Below, one piece after another: positions 31,760-32,478 of a DNA stretch of 32,478 bases; position 1 is the stretch's first letter, and the number at the start of each line of letters is the position of its first letter. The notes beneath the pieces were generated by a model, which made no database searches, had not been told where the DNA came from, and saw only the letters and a program-made list of their open reading frames with translations. The DNA comes from JAKVJE01 sp047722305 (GTDB lineage: Bacteria > Actinomycetota > Actinomycetes > Actinomycetales > Microbacteriaceae): NCBI GenBank assembly GCA_047722305.1, contig JBDNYM010000022.1, positions 1-32,478 on the forward strand, read 5' to 3'. The position numbers were made by a program, and so were the translations under genes.

Positions 31760-31853
31760 GGCCCCGGAGAAAAAGGCACTTCGAGCCAGACAGCGGCACA
31801 GCGGAGTACCCGGCGGTCAAGGGCCAGCGCCGCTCCGGGGCACAATAGAACGG

Positions 31854-32478
31854 ATGACTTGCACCACCTCCCCCAGTTCGGCACCGGCGCTGCCTCGCAC
31901 CGCCGCGGGCCCCGATCTGCTGGGTACGGTGCGCCTGCTCGCCGCCGCCACGCCGGACGCCGCGGCCATCATCGACCTCAGCACCGGAGCCACCACGACG
32001 TGGGCTGGCCTGCAGCGGGCGGCCGACGCGACCTCCCGGCAGCTCGCCGACCTCGGCGTCCGCCCGGGCGACCGGGTCGGGGTGCAGCTGCCCAACTGGG
32101 CCGAGTTCTTCGTCTTCTCGCTGGCGACCGTGCAGATGGGCGCGATCGTGGTCCCGATCCTGCCGGCGCTCGGGCCGCGCGAGGTGGGCCGCATGATCGC
32201 CGCCGCCGGGGTGCGGGTGCTCGCCTGCGCCGCATCCTTCCGCGGGCGCCGGCCGGCCGACGCGCTGCCGGATGCCGCCCAGCAGGCTGAGGACGCCGGC
32301 CTCGGCTGGCCGCTGCGGCACGTCCTGACCGTGCGCGGCGAAGCAGATCCCGCCCCCGATGGGCACTGGGAGACGCACGCCTGGACTCCAGCGGCCCCGA
32401 CGTCCAGCCCCAGCCCAGCAGCGCCGTCGCCCGCATCCCCGCGGCCCGCGACCGCCCAGCCCACCGCCACATCTGCAT
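31854..32478 (+). CDS. AMP-dependent acyl-CoA synthetase / ligase (3' partial)
   Basis: The frame is open from the ATG at 31854 to the window edge, giving 208 residues of an N-terminal domain. TGATTTWAGLQRAADATSRQLADLGVRPGDRVGVQLPNWAEFFVFSLATVQMGAIVVPILPALGPREV is the standard opening of the ANL adenylating superfamily (fatty-acyl, aromatic-acid or amino-acid activation). The P-loop with the YTSGTTG-type motif lies beyond the edge. An unusual Pro/Ala/Ser/Thr-rich stretch occupies the last 30 or so visible residues. CACAAT (31841-31846), seven bases upstream, is a weak -10 candidate, again without a Shine-Dalgarno. The acid it activates cannot be told. Confidence 0.85.
   Translation, partial: MTCTTSPSSAPALPRTAAGPDLLGTVRLLAAATPDAAAIIDLSTGATTTWAGLQRAADATSRQLADLGVRPGDRVGVQLPNWAEFFVFSLATVQMGAIVVPILPALGPREVGRMIAAAGVRVLACAASFRGRRPADALPDAAQQAEDAGLGWPLRHVLTVRGEADPAPDGHWETHAWTPAAPTSSPSPAAPSPASPRPATAQPTATSA

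Noticed and set aside
1..32478. Apparent excess of GGATGC / GCATCC words in coding sequence as a possible chromosome-orienting signal
   Set aside because: The Asp codon GAT seems favoured before G, but I could not count words reliably on both strands, and codon-pair preference explains it without a signal.

Overview
The window reads as a chromosomal segment of a very GC-rich Gram-positive actinobacterium. The best guess is Microbacteriaceae-like. The reasons are overwhelming G/C at third codon positions, many ATGA/GTGA gene overlaps, several genes that appear to be transcribed leaderless (TANNNT six bases before the start codon), and families typical of Actinomycetota (DUF3097, MmyB-type regulators, DUF2252, a CYTH-CHAD protein). 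The genus cannot be fixed from the sequence alone. No rRNA, tRNA, CRISPR array, intact insertion sequence or prophage gene was seen.

Layout. 1-5477 (+): a coupled run of an S9 prolyl-oligopeptidase-type peptidase (cut by the left edge), a DUF885 metallopeptidase-like protein, a PanE/ApbA-type reductase and a Mug-type DNA glycosylase. 5478-9266: an orphan ParA-type ATPase behind a duplicated promoter-like block, RNase HI (-), a CPA1 Na+/H+ antiporter (+) and a hot-dog thioesterase (-). 9407-19887: a PotD-like substrate-binding lipoprotein (+); a divergent alpha/beta hydrolase and HxlR regulator pair lying between two direct copies of a short repeat; and a six-gene minus-strand operon of polyamine-type ABC ATPase, two permeases, a class V aminotransferase, HyuA and HyuB. 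19981-23095 (+): CDP-alcohol phosphatidyltransferase, CYTH-CHAD protein and DUF3097 protein. 23103-24933 (-): two adjacent VIT1/CCC1-type membrane proteins. 25038-27771: an aldo/keto reductase and a carboxymuconolactone decarboxylase-cupin fusion (-), divergent from an MmyB-type regulator (+). 27857-31110 (+): DUF2252 protein, phytoene-desaturase-like FAD protein and a small YchJ-like protein. 31111-31853: a decayed stretch with a third repeat copy and a vapC fragment. 31854 to the end (+): an AMP-dependent acyl-CoA synthetase cut by the right edge.

The most interesting part is 9.4-19.9 kb. The ABC ATPase, permeases, aminotransferase and HyuA/HyuB overlap almost completely, so they look like one uptake-and-degradation unit for a nitrogen compound, perhaps a lactam or hydantoin-like ring, but the operon has no substrate-binding protein. 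The only binding protein in the window lies just beyond the operon's far end, separated from it by the hydrolase/HxlR cassette. That cassette is flanked by direct copies of a roughly 125-135 bp element with imperfect terminal inverted repeats. Removing the cassette would place the binding protein directly against hyuB with a single repeat copy between them. This suggests an insertion split an older locus. A third, diverged copy lies at 31.3 kb, and all three copies sit downstream of converging genes. The substrate and the mobility of the element are inferences.
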